Shown piece after piece: positions 25,107 to 34,914 of a stretch of 64,000 bases of DNA. Source of the DNA: an uncultured Caulobacterales bacterium (GTDB lineage Bacteria > Pseudomonadota > Alphaproteobacteria > Caulobacterales > Caulobacteraceae); the NCBI GenBank assembly GCA_903840435.1, contig CAIMFV010000002.1, positions 1 through 64,000 of the forward strand, read 5' to 3'. Each line of letters opens with the position of its first letter. Position 1 is the first letter of the stretch. A program made the translations under genes and the position numbers. Under the pieces are notes generated by a model that was not told where the DNA came from, did no database searches, and saw only the letters and a program-made list of their open reading frames with translations.

Positions 25107-28048
25107 GCGGACCTTACCGCTTAGCTGAGGGCGGAAGGCTCGACCGTACAACGGCGATCCCGTTCCAATTTGACGGCAAGTCCTATCGCGGCTTTGCGGG
25201 CGATACGCTCGCCTCGGCCCTGCTCGCCAACGGGGTTCGGCTGTTCGGGCGCAGCTTCAAATATCACCGCCCGCGCGGGGTCATCACCAGTGGCGTGGAA
25301 GAACCAAACGCGCTCGCAGGCGTAGGCCTAGGCGCCCGGCGCGAGCCCAATACCCGCATGACGGATGTCTTCCTCTATGAAGGCTTGCACGCCGTCTCGC
25401 AAAACCGCTGGCCCAGCCTTGACCTTGACCTTGGGGCCGCCAATCAATTGATCGCCCCCTTCATTCCGGCTGGCTTCTACTACAAGACCTTTTTGGGTCC
25501 GCCGAAGCTGTGGATGGTTTACGAGCATTTCATTCGCGCCATGGCCGGGCTCGGCGCACCGCCGACCGAGGCTGATCCAGATAACTATGCCCGCGCCTCG
25601 CGACACTGCGATGTGGCGGTGGTGGGGGCGGGCCCGGCGGGGCTTTCAGCGGCGCTGGCTGCCGCGCGCGCTGGCGCGCGGGTGGTGCTGATCGAAGGGG
25701 ATGCACACCTAGGCGGCGCGCTCCAGGCCGAGGCCTGTCACATTGACGGCCAGTCCGGCGTCGATTGGGTGGCGGGCGTCCAGGCAGAGCTGACAGAACG
25801 CGGCGTGCACATCCTCAAGCGCGCTACTGCCTTTGGCTATTACGACCACAACATGCTCTATGCCGCTCAGCGCCTGTGCGAGCCCGGTCAGCCGCCGCAA
25901 GACGGCGCGCCGGTCCAGCGCTTGTGGAAGGTGCGCGCCAAGCGGGTCATTCTGGCCCAAGGCGCAATCGAGCGCCCACTTGCCTTTAGCGACAATGATC
26001 GACCCGGCGTGATGTTATCCGGCGCTGTCGGAACCTATGCCCATCGCTATGGCGTCGCCGCAGGAACCGAGATCGTGTTTGCGGGTCAAACCGATGCGGC
26101 CCTTCGCACGGCGCTGGGAGCCATCGACCTGGGCGTCAAGGTCACGGCGATTTTGGACGCACGCTCTGAGGCCGACATTGATCCCGGCCTATGGACGATG
26201 GCGAAAGCCAAGGTCAAAACCCTTGCCGAAGCCAAGCCCGTCCGCGCGCGCGGCGGCAAAGGGGTGGAAGGGCTAGAGGTCGACGTCTCCGGTCGTCTGA
26301 CCGCATTTTCCGCCGACGCCATTGCCGTCAATGGCGGCTATACGCCCAGTGTGCACCTGCACATGCAGGCTGGCGGCGGGCTTGATTGGCGCGCGGACGA
26401 AAGTGCCTTTGCGCCAAGCCATGCGGCACAGGACCAAATCTCCGTCGGCGCAGGCGCAGGCGTATCGGGTCTACGCAGCGTGCTGCAAACCGCATTTGAC
26501 TCTGGCCTTGCCGTGGCGCTGGCGCTTGGGTTCGACTTGCCGTGCGGCAAGGCGCCTTATGCCGAAGACGATGCGCGCGCTGGCCTCACCGGAGATTTCC
26601 TGCCCGCCCCGAGCGTCAATCTCAAGACAGCGTTTGTGGATCCGCAAAACGACGTGACCCTGGCCGACCTCGACCTTGCGTGGCGGGAAGGCTATCGCTC
26701 GGTCGAACATATGAAGCGCTACACAACGCTTGGCATGGCGACTGACCAGGGCAAGACCTCGAACCTGATTGGACTGGCGCGGCTGGCGAAGAATGCCGCA
26801 AAGACCCCGCCGGAGATTGGTCTCACCACCTTCCGCCCCCCCTTCATCCCCGTGACGCTTGGCCTACTCGTTGGCGATGATCGCGGATTTCATGCGGCCC
26901 CCTTGCGCCGCCCGCCCCTCTACGACGCCCACGCAGCAGCCAATCCGCCCTGGCAGCCCGTCGGCTATTGGCGTCGGCCGCGAGCCTATCTGCAGCCGTC
27001 CGAAACCTTGGCCGCTGCAGGCCTTCGCGAGGCGCGCATGGTGCGCCAATGCGTTGGTGTCACCGACGTCTCCACCCTGGGCAAGTTCGAGATCAGCGGC
27101 CCCGATGCGGCGAAATTTCTCGAGATCGCCTGCGCCACCACAGTTGCCAAGCTCGCCATCGGTCGGGGACGCTATACCTTCATGTTGCGTGAGGATGGCC
27201 TGTGCAATGATGACGGCACAGTCTGGCGGCTGGCCGAACATCGCTATTTGCTGACCAGCTCCACCGGCGGCGCCGACCGGATGGCGCAACATCTCTCCTA
27301 TATTCGCAACGTCTTGCGCCCCGACCTGCGGGTAGGCGTGGCTAATGTCCAAGAGCATTTCGCCGCCATAGCGGTTGCAGGTCCAAACGCCAAATCGGTG
27401 ATCGAAGCCGCCTGCGAAGGGGCGCCAGCGCCGCGCCATATGGGTCTCAGCCGAGCGAAAATCCAAGGGACCGACGCACTCATTCTCGCCGCCAGCTATT
27501 CCGGCGAGCGCGCCTTTGAGGTCTATGTGCGAAGCGGCGAGGCCGGGCCGGTTTGGGCTGATCTCCTCAAACGCGCCACCTCCGAAGGCGGCGGCGCCTA
27601 TGGTCTGGAAGCGCTCGAAATCCTGCGCATCGAAAAAGGTCACGTCGAGACCGGCGGCGAAATCGACGGGCGCACCAGCGCCTGGGACCTGGGATTGGAA
27701 AAAATGCTCAATCCAGTCGGGGGGTATATTGGCGCTGCAGGTCAGGGACGTGCGGCGTTCGAAGATCCCAATCGCCTGCAGTTTGTCGGCCTCAAATCAC
27801 TTGAAGGCCCAATTCCCGAAGGTGCAGCCTTGACCGCCAAGGCCGGCGCATCGGCGCAAGGCCATGTGACCGCAGGAAGCCTGCGCACCCTTGAGCCTGG
27901 CTTTATCGGACTTGGGCTGCTCGCCGCAGGGCGCACGCGCCTGGGAGACACCCTCCTTGCCTGGTCGGCAACGCGCAGGGCCTCCGCACGGGTCGAAGTG
28001 GTTTCACCCCACTTCTATGACGGTGAAGGAGCGCGCTATCGTGACTGA
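25103..28048 (+). CDS. soxA: Sarcosine oxidase alpha subunit
   Basis: The 981-residue subunit has the full domain order. First comes an N-terminal ferredoxin-like domain (FKYHRPRGVITSGVEEPNA). A dinucleotide-binding domain follows (VAVVGAGPAGLSAALAAARA, near residue 172), and then a C-terminal aminomethyltransferase-like domain (from about residue 600, with VTDVSTLGKFEISGPDAAKF) that captures formaldehyde on tetrahydrofolate. It starts at a GTG that overlaps the soxD stop (GTGA). Confidence 0.96.
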   Translation: MSGPYRLAEGGRLDRTTAIPFQFDGKSYRGFAGDTLASALLANGVRLFGRSFKYHRPRGVITSGVEEPNALAGVGLGARREPNTRMTDVFLYEGLHAVSQNRWPSLDLDLGAANQLIAPFIPAGFYYKTFLGPPKLWMVYEHFIRAMAGLGAPPTEADPDNYARASRHCDVAVVGAGPAGLSAALAAARAGARVVLIEGDAHLGGALQAEACHIDGQSGVDWVAGVQAELTERGVHILKRATAFGYYDHNMLYAAQRLCEPGQPPQDGAPVQRLWKVRAKRVILAQGAIERPLAFSDNDRPGVMLSGAVGTYAHRYGVAAGTEIVFAGQTDAALRTALGAIDLGVKVTAILDARSEADIDPGLWTMAKAKVKTLAEAKPVRARGGKGVEGLEVDVSGRLTAFSADAIAVNGGYTPSVHLHMQAGGGLDWRADESAFAPSHAAQDQISVGAGAGVSGLRSVLQTAFDSGLAVALALGFDLPCGKAPYAEDDARAGLTGDFLPAPSVNLKTAFVDPQNDVTLADLDLAWREGYRSVEHMKRYTTLGMATDQGKTSNLIGLARLAKNAAKTPPEIGLTTFRPPFIPVTLGLLVGDDRGFHAAPLRRPPLYDAHAAANPPWQPVGYWRRPRAYLQPSETLAAAGLREARMVRQCVGVTDVSTLGKFEISGPDAAKFLEIACATTVAKLAIGRGRYTFMLREDGLCNDDGTVWRLAEHRYLLTSSTGGADRMAQHLSYIRNVLRPDLRVGVANVQEHFAAIAVAGPNAKSVIEAACEGAPAPRHMGLSRAKIQGTDALILAASYSGERAFEVYVRSGEAGPVWADLLKRATSEGGGAYGLEALEILRIEKGHVETGGEIDGRTSAWDLGLEKMLNPVGGYIGAAGQGRAAFEDPNRLQFVGLKSLEGPIPEGAALTAKAGASAQGHVTAGSLRTLEPGFIGLGLLAAGRTRLGDTLLAWSATRRASARVEVVSPHFYDGEGARYRD

Positions 28049-28529
28049 GCCCTTGACCATCAGCCAACCGTCCGCCACCCGATGGGTGAGATGCGAAGCC
28101 TTCACCGACGATGAGGCCTTTCGCAAGGCCTTTGAGGCCGCTGTCGGTATTGCACCGCCTAAGCCCTTGACCTGGGCTGTGGCCAAGGACGGTCGCGTCC
28201 TGTGGGCAGAGGTGAAGGCCTGGTTGGTCGAGGCCGATGCTGAACCGCTGGCGGAGCGCCTACAGGACGTGGCAGCGATCAGCGACGTTAGCCATGCTTG
28301 GCGCGCCATCGATGTTAAGGGTTCAAACTGGCGCGAGCTATTGGCGCACGAAACCACCCTCGACGCCTATAGTCCCACCCTCGCCCCCGGCGCCGTGGTT
28401 GCAGGCCTTTGGAGCCATGTCCCGGTGATGGTCTTGGTCCGCAGCGAAACAGAAATCACGCTCTATGGACCGCCAAGCCTCGCCCATTATCTGAGCGAGG
28501 CCCTGCATCACTTGGCGGGATGGGTCTAG
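28041..28529 (+). CDS. soxG: Sarcosine oxidase gamma subunit
   Basis: The start is taken as the GTG at 28041, overlapping the soxA stop by 8 bases, and gives 162 residues. Position in the operon, size, and segments such as AAISDVSHAWRAIDVKGSN and FGAMSR-free C-terminal AHYLSEALHHLAGWV fit the gamma subunit, which is structurally related to YgfZ/GcvT-type domains. It completes the soxBDAG set. Confidence 0.88.
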   Translation: MTEPLTISQPSATRWVRCEAFTDDEAFRKAFEAAVGIAPPKPLTWAVAKDGRVLWAEVKAWLVEADAEPLAERLQDVAAISDVSHAWRAIDVKGSNWRELLAHETTLDAYSPTLAPGAVVAGLWSHVPVMVLVRSETEITLYGPPSLAHYLSEALHHLAGWV

Positions 28530-28598
28530 AATTGCGGGTCAGCCAGTCCTGCTGACGCCGCACTCAAAACGCGCGCGTCTGTCAGTTTCTTTCAGAAT

Positions 28599-28616
28599 CA
28601 GACAGACAGACAGACA
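28599..28616. repeat. Short CAGA tandem repeat in the soxG-ompW gap
   Basis: Four and a half CAGA units occur in the 151-base space between soxG and the convergent porin gene. A GTCTGTC upstream (near 28578-28584) can pair with GACAGAC inside the tract to make a hairpin, which may act as the end of the sox transcript. There is no gene in this gap. Confidence 0.45.
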
Positions 28617-28680
28617 CTTAAGCCCTCTGTTTTCGTTTGTCTTTTCGGAAAAACCGGCTTCCACGTTTTCCTGACAAACG

Positions 28681-29325
28681 CTAGAATCGATAGCCAACGC
28701 CAACCGACGTCACCAAGGGATCGAGATTGACCTTAGAGGTCAGGGCGCCGCCATTGACGGTGGCGTCGGTTTCCATCCACACCTTCTTCACATCAACATT
28801 CAGCGTCCATTTGCCGCCGAGCGCATAGTCGAACCCGGCTTGCAGCGCTTCGCCAAAGCCATCCTTCGTCTTGACGGTGAAGCCGTTATAATTTTTGCCG
28901 CTGTAAAAGATCATGTAGTTGATCCCCGCCCCAATATAGGGATTGAACCTCGCCTTAGGTGCGAAGTGATATTGGAGGGTAAGCACGGGCGGCAGCACCC
29001 AGGTCTTGCGCACTTCAGTGCCCGATGCGGTGATTTCATGCTGGGTCGTCCCGGCGATCAGCTCGGCTGCCACATTGTCTGTGAAGAAGTATTGTAGGCC
29101 AATTGTGGGCGCCCAGGCGTCTTTCACGTCGGCCTTCAAGCCTGTATCGACCCCCGCGGCGGTCTTGATCGGATCCCCTGCATCGGGAGAAACATTCGTC
29201 GCGCGAACATCCAAAACAATCGACCCAGCTTTCAACGGCTGAAATGCCTCGTCTGCGTGTGCCGCACCACAAAGACAAAATAATGCGCTGGCGCTAAATG
29301 CTGCGACAAGAATGCGGTTATTCAT
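28681..29325 (-). CDS. OmpW-family outer membrane protein
   Basis: The ATG at 29325 has AGGGGA 7 bases upstream and starts a signal peptide (MNNRILVAAFSASALFCLCG, cut near AHA). The 214-residue product is a small eight-strand barrel of the OmpW family: PTIGLQYFFTDNVAAEL, PPVLTLQYHF, FNPYIGAGINYMIFY and a C-terminal VGVGYRF are all typical. Relatives form narrow hydrophobic channels. It is convergent to soxG and divergent from pepN. Confidence 0.88.
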   Translation of the reverse strand: MNNRILVAAFSASALFCLCGAAHADEAFQPLKAGSIVLDVRATNVSPDAGDPIKTAAGVDTGLKADVKDAWAPTIGLQYFFTDNVAAELIAGTTQHEITASGTEVRKTWVLPPVLTLQYHFAPKARFNPYIGAGINYMIFYSGKNYNGFTVKTKDGFGEALQAGFDYALGGKWTLNVDVKKVWMETDATVNGGALTSKVNLDPLVTSVGVGYRF

Positions 29326-29480
29326 AACAAGTCCCCTTTTGTTGTGATTTTCGCGCATCAATTTCAAATTGATGGCCGTCACACGTGGGGAGAAACAGTA
29401 TTCATTCGGCCGAAACATTGCGCAGGCTCAACTTGTGCAAAGGAGTAGCGCGAGCGTGGCGCCAAGGCTACATTTTACCC

Positions 29481-32102
29481 ATGCAAGCACCGGCTCCCCA
29501 ACCAATCCGCCTGGCGGACTACCGCCCCTATCCCTTCACCATCGTCTCGCTAGACATGCGATTCGACCTCGATCCGGAGGCCACCCGCGTGACGACCCGG
29601 ATGGTGGTCGAGCGAAAGGCCGGGGCAGAAGGTCCGATGGTGTTAAATGGCGAGCGGCTTGAGTTACTGAGCCTGAAGATCGATGGCGCGCCCGTGGCCG
29701 AAGCGAACTTCATCCTCGACCGAGAAACCCTGACCCTGACCCGGACACCGGCGCGCTTTACCCTCGAGACTGAGGTGCGCATCCATCCTGCGGCCAATAC
29801 GGCTTTGGAAGGGCTCTATGTTTCGGGCGATCGGTTTTGCACCCAATGCGAGGCTGAGGGCTTTCGCAAAATCACCTATTATCCAGATCGCCCCGACGTC
29901 CTGACCTGCTATCGCGTCACTCTCGAAGGGCCGGCGACGCTGCGTCACCTATTGAGCAACGGCAATTGTGTCGACACGGGCCTCCGACCAGATGGTCGCG
30001 CCTATGCCGTCTGGGAAGACCCCTTCCCAAAACCTTGCTACCTTTTTGCCCTGGTGGCCGGTTCGCTCGACGTTTTGGAGGATCGGTTCGTGACGATGAG
30101 TGGGCGAGAGGTCGTCTTGCGCATCTTTGTCGACGAGGGTCAAAGCGGACGAGCGCTCTATGCCATGGATGCGCTGAAACGGGCCATGGCCTGGGACGAA
30201 CAGGCCTTTGGCCGCGAGTACGATCTCGACCTCTTTATGATTGTGGCGGTGCGGGACTTCAATTTCGGCGCCATGGAAAACAAGGGGCTGAACATCTTCA
30301 ATGCCTCTTTAGTGTTGGCCGATGCGCACACCGCGACCGATCTCGATTTTGAACGCATCGAAAGTGTTGTCGCCCACGAGTATTTTCATAACTGGACCGG
30401 TAACCGCATCACCTGTCGCGATTGGTTTCAACTGTGCCTGAAGGAGGGTTTGACGGTCTTTCGCGACCAGAGTTTCTCCGCCGACCAGCGCGGTGCAGCC
30501 GTCCAGCGGATTAAAGACGTTAAGATGCTGCGCGGGCGGCAGTTTCCGGAAGATGCGGGCCCCATCGCCCACCCGGTTCGCCCCTCCAGCTATGTCAAGA
30601 TCGACAATTTCTACACCGCCACCATCTATGAGAAGGGCGCGGAGATTATCCGCATGTTACGCCTGATCGTCGGCGAGGCGGCCTTCCGCGCCGGTATGGA
30701 CCTCTATTTCGACCGGCATGATGGGGAAGCCACGACTGTCGAGGCCTTTATCCGTTGCTTCGAGGCGGCGGCGGATCGCGATCTGTCCCACTTCTTCGTC
30801 TGGTATGAGCAGGCAGGCACTCCGGCCCTGCAGCTGGGCTGGACCTATGCTGCCGACACCCAAGAGCTGACGGTGAGCTTGCGCCAAGACACTCCCGCGG
30901 CTCCGGGTCAAAGCGAAAATCGTCCCCTGCCCATTCCGATTCGCCTCGGCTTTTTGGAGCAAGCCGGGGGAGCCCTGCCGGTGACGTGGCAAGGCGAGAC
31001 CGCGTCGGAGCATTTGATCGTCTTGGATAGCCAAGAGGCTCAACTGACCTTTGCAGGCGTCGCCTGTGAACCGGTGCTCTCGCCGCTGCGGGGGTTTTCG
31101 GCCCCGGTTCGCTTGGTCGGGGCGCAGGCGCCAAGCGACCTCTATTGCCGCATGGCTGCCGATGAGGACCTGTTCAATCGGTGGGAGGCAGCCCAAAGCT
31201 TGGCCAGCGACTTGATCCTGGCCCGGTCAAATGCCACGCCCGACCTTGCCGGGGAGGCGCGCTTTGCCAAGGCCTTGGGCCGTAGTCTAGAAGACGCCCG
31301 CGCCGATTTCGGCTTTCGGGCGCTCATGCTCGCCCTGCCCACCGAATCCGATCTGGCCCAGGCCAAGGCCCGCGAGATTGATCCCGCCGCCATCCACGCG
31401 GCGCGCAACCATTTACGGGCAACGGTCGCCAAGGAGTTGGGCGAGGTTTTGCACCACCTCCACGAAACCCTTGTCGATACCGGGCCCTTCTCTCCCCTGG
31501 CAGCGGCGGCCGGTCGTCGGGCCCTGCGCAATGCCGCGCTCGACATGCTGTGCGCCGCACCTGATGCAGACACCCGCGCCAGCGCCGTCAGCCATTTCGG
31601 CTCGGCGGTGACCATGACGGACCAGATCGGTGGCTTGGCCGCTCTGATGGCGCTCGGCGGCGAACTGTTTGAACAAGCATTGAAGCAGTTTTATGTGCAG
31701 TGGCGCGCCGACCCCTTGGTGATCGATAAGTGGTTCCAAATTCAGGCGCGCGACCCGTCGGCGGACGCCATGGCGCGGGTCGAACGCCTCCTCCTGCATC
31801 CTGATTTTGACCGCCGCACCCCCAACCGCATGCGCGCCTTGGTGCAAGGATTTTCGGTCGGTAACCCGGCCAAGTTTCATGCCCCAAACGGCGAGGGCTA
31901 CGCATTCCTGGCCCGTGAAATCGCCTTGGTCGACGCCATCAACCCCTCGACAGCGGCGCGGCTGCTTGAGCCCCTGTGCGGGTGGAAGAGCTATATCCCG
32001 TCGCTCGGCGCGCAGATGCGGGCTGAGTTGGAGGGGCTCGCCAAGCGACCCGAAACCTCAAAAAACGTCTTAGAGCTAACCTTGAAGGCGCTCGACGCCT
32101 AA
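29481..32102 (+). CDS. pepN: Aminopeptidase N (M1 family)
   Basis: The 873-residue zinc aminopeptidase removes N-terminal residues from peptides in the cytoplasm. It carries the substrate-binding GAMEN and the zinc motif HEYFHNWTGNR, with the third ligand Glu in LKEGLTVFRDQ. The length matches the E. coli PepN type. The ATG at 29481 is chosen because the family usually starts shortly before a YRPYPF-like segment; a longer frame to 29385 exists but is unlikely. A sensor kinase follows after 114 bases. Confidence 0.93.
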   Translation: MQAPAPQPIRLADYRPYPFTIVSLDMRFDLDPEATRVTTRMVVERKAGAEGPMVLNGERLELLSLKIDGAPVAEANFILDRETLTLTRTPARFTLETEVRIHPAANTALEGLYVSGDRFCTQCEAEGFRKITYYPDRPDVLTCYRVTLEGPATLRHLLSNGNCVDTGLRPDGRAYAVWEDPFPKPCYLFALVAGSLDVLEDRFVTMSGREVVLRIFVDEGQSGRALYAMDALKRAMAWDEQAFGREYDLDLFMIVAVRDFNFGAMENKGLNIFNASLVLADAHTATDLDFERIESVVAHEYFHNWTGNRITCRDWFQLCLKEGLTVFRDQSFSADQRGAAVQRIKDVKMLRGRQFPEDAGPIAHPVRPSSYVKIDNFYTATIYEKGAEIIRMLRLIVGEAAFRAGMDLYFDRHDGEATTVEAFIRCFEAAADRDLSHFFVWYEQAGTPALQLGWTYAADTQELTVSLRQDTPAAPGQSENRPLPIPIRLGFLEQAGGALPVTWQGETASEHLIVLDSQEAQLTFAGVACEPVLSPLRGFSAPVRLVGAQAPSDLYCRMAADEDLFNRWEAAQSLASDLILARSNATPDLAGEARFAKALGRSLEDARADFGFRALMLALPTESDLAQAKAREIDPAAIHAARNHLRATVAKELGEVLHHLHETLVDTGPFSPLAAAAGRRALRNAALDMLCAAPDADTRASAVSHFGSAVTMTDQIGGLAALMALGGELFEQALKQFYVQWRADPLVIDKWFQIQARDPSADAMARVERLLLHPDFDRRTPNRMRALVQGFSVGNPAKFHAPNGEGYAFLAREIALVDAINPSTAARLLEPLCGWKSYIPSLGAQMRAELEGLAKRPETSKNVLELTLKALDA

Positions 32103-32216
32103 GCCGCACCAATGCACCGTCGTGAGGCCATCTCCAGACGTGACAGATGCGGGCGAAACACTTTAGGCCTTTCCCTTCAGGCTCGAGATTCGGGCGGCCA
32201 GTGAGAAGGTTTTGGG

Positions 32217-34868
32217 GTGGTCGTTCGCGCGCTGCAGCGCCAGTGGAAAGACGCCCCGCGTAGCGATGGCGAGGGGTGGCTGGCCACCCAGGCCGCGCCC
32301 CTCACACGGGCGCGCGGCGCCATTCTCCTCGTGCTGGTGGTCTTGGCGGCCTATACGGTATTTGCTGGGCTTCGGGTCACCAATAGTGCGGGCGGCGGAA
32401 CCGGCGATCGCCTGAAACAAATTGTCGAGCGTTTAGCGGGGCAAAGCGCGGTCGTTGTTGCGCCTGTCACCGCATCAGTCGAGTCCGCCGCAGCCTTTGG
32501 TGAGAGTAAGGCCGCAGACGACCCCCTTGCCGTGGCCGAGCAGGTGCTGAAATCCTCGGGCGGCCACGCCCACGCTGTCGCCGTGGTCAAGGACGGCGCG
32601 CTTTTAGCAACCACACACTTCAAAGATGGCGTCGACTGGATCGGTGCCGCCAAGGACCTTGGCGGGGCGAAGGGCATAGCGACGACCGATACCCACAGCG
32701 CCTATATCTATGTCGGTGCACCAATGCGGGTGGCAGGGGGTGCGGCTGAACTGATTGCTGCGGTCAATGTCGACGAGGCCTTTTCCCTGGGGGGACTGCG
32801 ACCGCTGGCCAATGAAACCTTGATGCTGGTCCGGGCGGACGGGCGTGTGCTCGCAGCCCGTCCACCGTTTCCGATTACGCTTCGCGGCGGCGGCGATCAT
32901 AGCTCCGCCATCGCCGATGACCCCTATTCCTTGATCAGCCTCCTTGGCGTCAATCTGGCCCGCCTCGCCAATGATGCCCAAAAGGGGGAGGAAACGGTGA
33001 TTACAGGCGCGAACGGCAAGCCGCTGCGCTTGACCGTCGAGCCCATGGGCTTTGCTGGATTGAGCGCGGTCGCCGCCGCGCCAGCCGCCCTCGTCCCTGC
33101 GCCGCAAGGCAGTAGCGTGGCTGCGGACACGGTCTCGCTGCTCGCGCCCTTGGCAATCAGTATCGCCTTGACGATTCTGGTCTTCCGCCAAACCCGCAAG
33201 GCCGAGGAAGCCCATGCACAGCGGTTTGCAAGCGAGCAAAGGTTCCGAAATGCCGTCGAGGCGGCCCGCTGCGGCATCTGGGAATGGCGCCTCACCGACG
33301 ACAGGGTCTATTTGTCCGATGTCACCGGTGTGATGTTCGGTTGGGGCGGCGGCGGGGTCGCGGCAGGTGCTGAGGTTATTGAGCGCATCGCGCCGGAGCA
33401 TGCGGAACGGGTCCGATCCGCTCTTAACGCGGCAGCACAGCACGGCGCTTTTGACGTGACCTTCAAGGTCCCCGGCCCAGACGGTCCTTCCTGGATTGAT
33501 GCGCGTGGCCAAGGGTTCGGCCCCAAAAGCGAGGGCGGCTACACGGCCATTTTGGGCGTGGCGCTCGATGTCACGCAAGAGCGGATCGCCCAGGCCCGGG
33601 CAGTCGCCGCTGAAGCGCGGTTGCATGACGCCATCGAAAGCGTTTCCGAAGCTTTTGCCCTCTGGAATCGCCACGGTCGCCTGGTGATGAGCAACCGAAA
33701 CTTCGCGCAGTTTTTCAATATCAATCCCGACGATATCCCCCAAGGCACGGGCCGCAACCAGGTCCGGCGTCTGGCCGACCGAGGCGCGGTGCAAACCAAC
33801 ACTGCGGTGGAAGGCACGTCTGGCATCCGCGAGGAAGAGCGGCGCGATGGGCGGTGGCTACAAATCTCCGAACGTCGCACCTCCGATGGCGGCTTGGTGC
33901 TCACAGCCGCAGACATCACCATGATCAAGCGCCAAGAAGAGGCAAGACGCCTCAATGAAGAGGCCTTGCGTGAAGCCGTCTCAAGGCTGGAGGAAAAGCG
34001 GGTTGAGCTGATCGATCTGGCCGACAAATATGAGCAGGAAAAAATCCGTGCTCAGCAAGCCAATGCCGCCAAGAGCGAATTCCTCGCCAATATGAGCCAC
34101 GAACTCCGCACGCCGCTCAATGCTGTCAACGGCTTTTCGGAAATGATGGCGATGGAGATCTTAGGGCCGCTCGGCGACAAGCGGTACAAGGAATATGCCA
34201 ACGACATCCTCTCCTCAGGCCAACACCTGTTGTCGGTGATCAACGACATCCTCGACATGGCCAAGATCGAGGCGGGCAAGACATCGCTCAACTTGGAAAG
34301 GGTTCAGGTGCCTTTGGTTGTCGAGGAAACGGTTCGGCTGATGCGCAATCGGATTGAGCAGGCGGGTCTCACCTTAAGTCTTGATCTGGGCGAGCCTCCG
34401 GAAATCGAGGCCGATTCGCGGGCGGTGAAACAGGTGCTGCTCAATCTCCTGTCGAACTCGGTCAAGTTTACACCGCCGGGCGGTCAAATTCGCATCGCCT
34501 GCCGATCCGCCGCCGACCGGGTTCGGATCAGCGTGATGGACACCGGCATTGGCATCGATAAGGCCGATCTCGACCGACTGGCGCGCCCGTTCGAACAGGT
34601 CGAAAGCCAGCAGGCCAAAACGACTCAAGGGACGGGGCTCGGTCTCGCCCTGTCAAAATCGCTGGTCGAGATGCACGAAGGGCGCTTTGATATGGCCAGC
34701 GAACCGGGGCGCGGAACAACCGTCAGCTTCACCCTGCCAAGACTACAAAGAAAATCGCGGGCACGCGGCGAGCTTGAAAGCCTAAGAACCAACGCGACAG
34801 AAAGTGAAAATCCAGCAGGCGCCAATCCAGAGGGTGAAACTTCGGCGCCTGCGCTTTCGCTGATGTAA
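32217..34868 (+). CDS. PleC/DivJ-type sensor histidine kinase
   Basis: The 883-residue kinase starts at a GTG. It has membrane segments at about 34-52 and 305-324 enclosing a periplasmic domain, two PAS domains (about 340-455 and 465-570) and a coiled coil (570-620). HisKA follows, with His628 in ANMSHELRTPLNAVNGFSEM, and a HATPase domain with LLNLLSNSVKFT, DTGIGI and GTGLGLAL. The HisKA sequence and periplasmic-PAS layout are closest to PleC/PdhS-type kinases, which control DivK and PleD in cell-cycle and polar development. No receiver domain is attached. The PleC assignment is an inference from architecture. Confidence 0.85.
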   Translation: MVVRALQRQWKDAPRSDGEGWLATQAAPLTRARGAILLVLVVLAAYTVFAGLRVTNSAGGGTGDRLKQIVERLAGQSAVVVAPVTASVESAAAFGESKAADDPLAVAEQVLKSSGGHAHAVAVVKDGALLATTHFKDGVDWIGAAKDLGGAKGIATTDTHSAYIYVGAPMRVAGGAAELIAAVNVDEAFSLGGLRPLANETLMLVRADGRVLAARPPFPITLRGGGDHSSAIADDPYSLISLLGVNLARLANDAQKGEETVITGANGKPLRLTVEPMGFAGLSAVAAAPAALVPAPQGSSVAADTVSLLAPLAISIALTILVFRQTRKAEEAHAQRFASEQRFRNAVEAARCGIWEWRLTDDRVYLSDVTGVMFGWGGGGVAAGAEVIERIAPEHAERVRSALNAAAQHGAFDVTFKVPGPDGPSWIDARGQGFGPKSEGGYTAILGVALDVTQERIAQARAVAAEARLHDAIESVSEAFALWNRHGRLVMSNRNFAQFFNINPDDIPQGTGRNQVRRLADRGAVQTNTAVEGTSGIREEERRDGRWLQISERRTSDGGLVLTAADITMIKRQEEARRLNEEALREAVSRLEEKRVELIDLADKYEQEKIRAQQANAAKSEFLANMSHELRTPLNAVNGFSEMMAMEILGPLGDKRYKEYANDILSSGQHLLSVINDILDMAKIEAGKTSLNLERVQVPLVVEETVRLMRNRIEQAGLTLSLDLGEPPEIEADSRAVKQVLLNLLSNSVKFTPPGGQIRIACRSAADRVRISVMDTGIGIDKADLDRLARPFEQVESQQAKTTQGTGLGLALSKSLVEMHEGRFDMASEPGRGTTVSFTLPRLQRKSRARGELESLRTNATESENPAGANPEGETSAPALSLM

Positions 34869-34914
34869 ATCGAAAAGTCTTAGGCGCGAACTTGGGCCCC
34901 CACTTGGCACCCAA

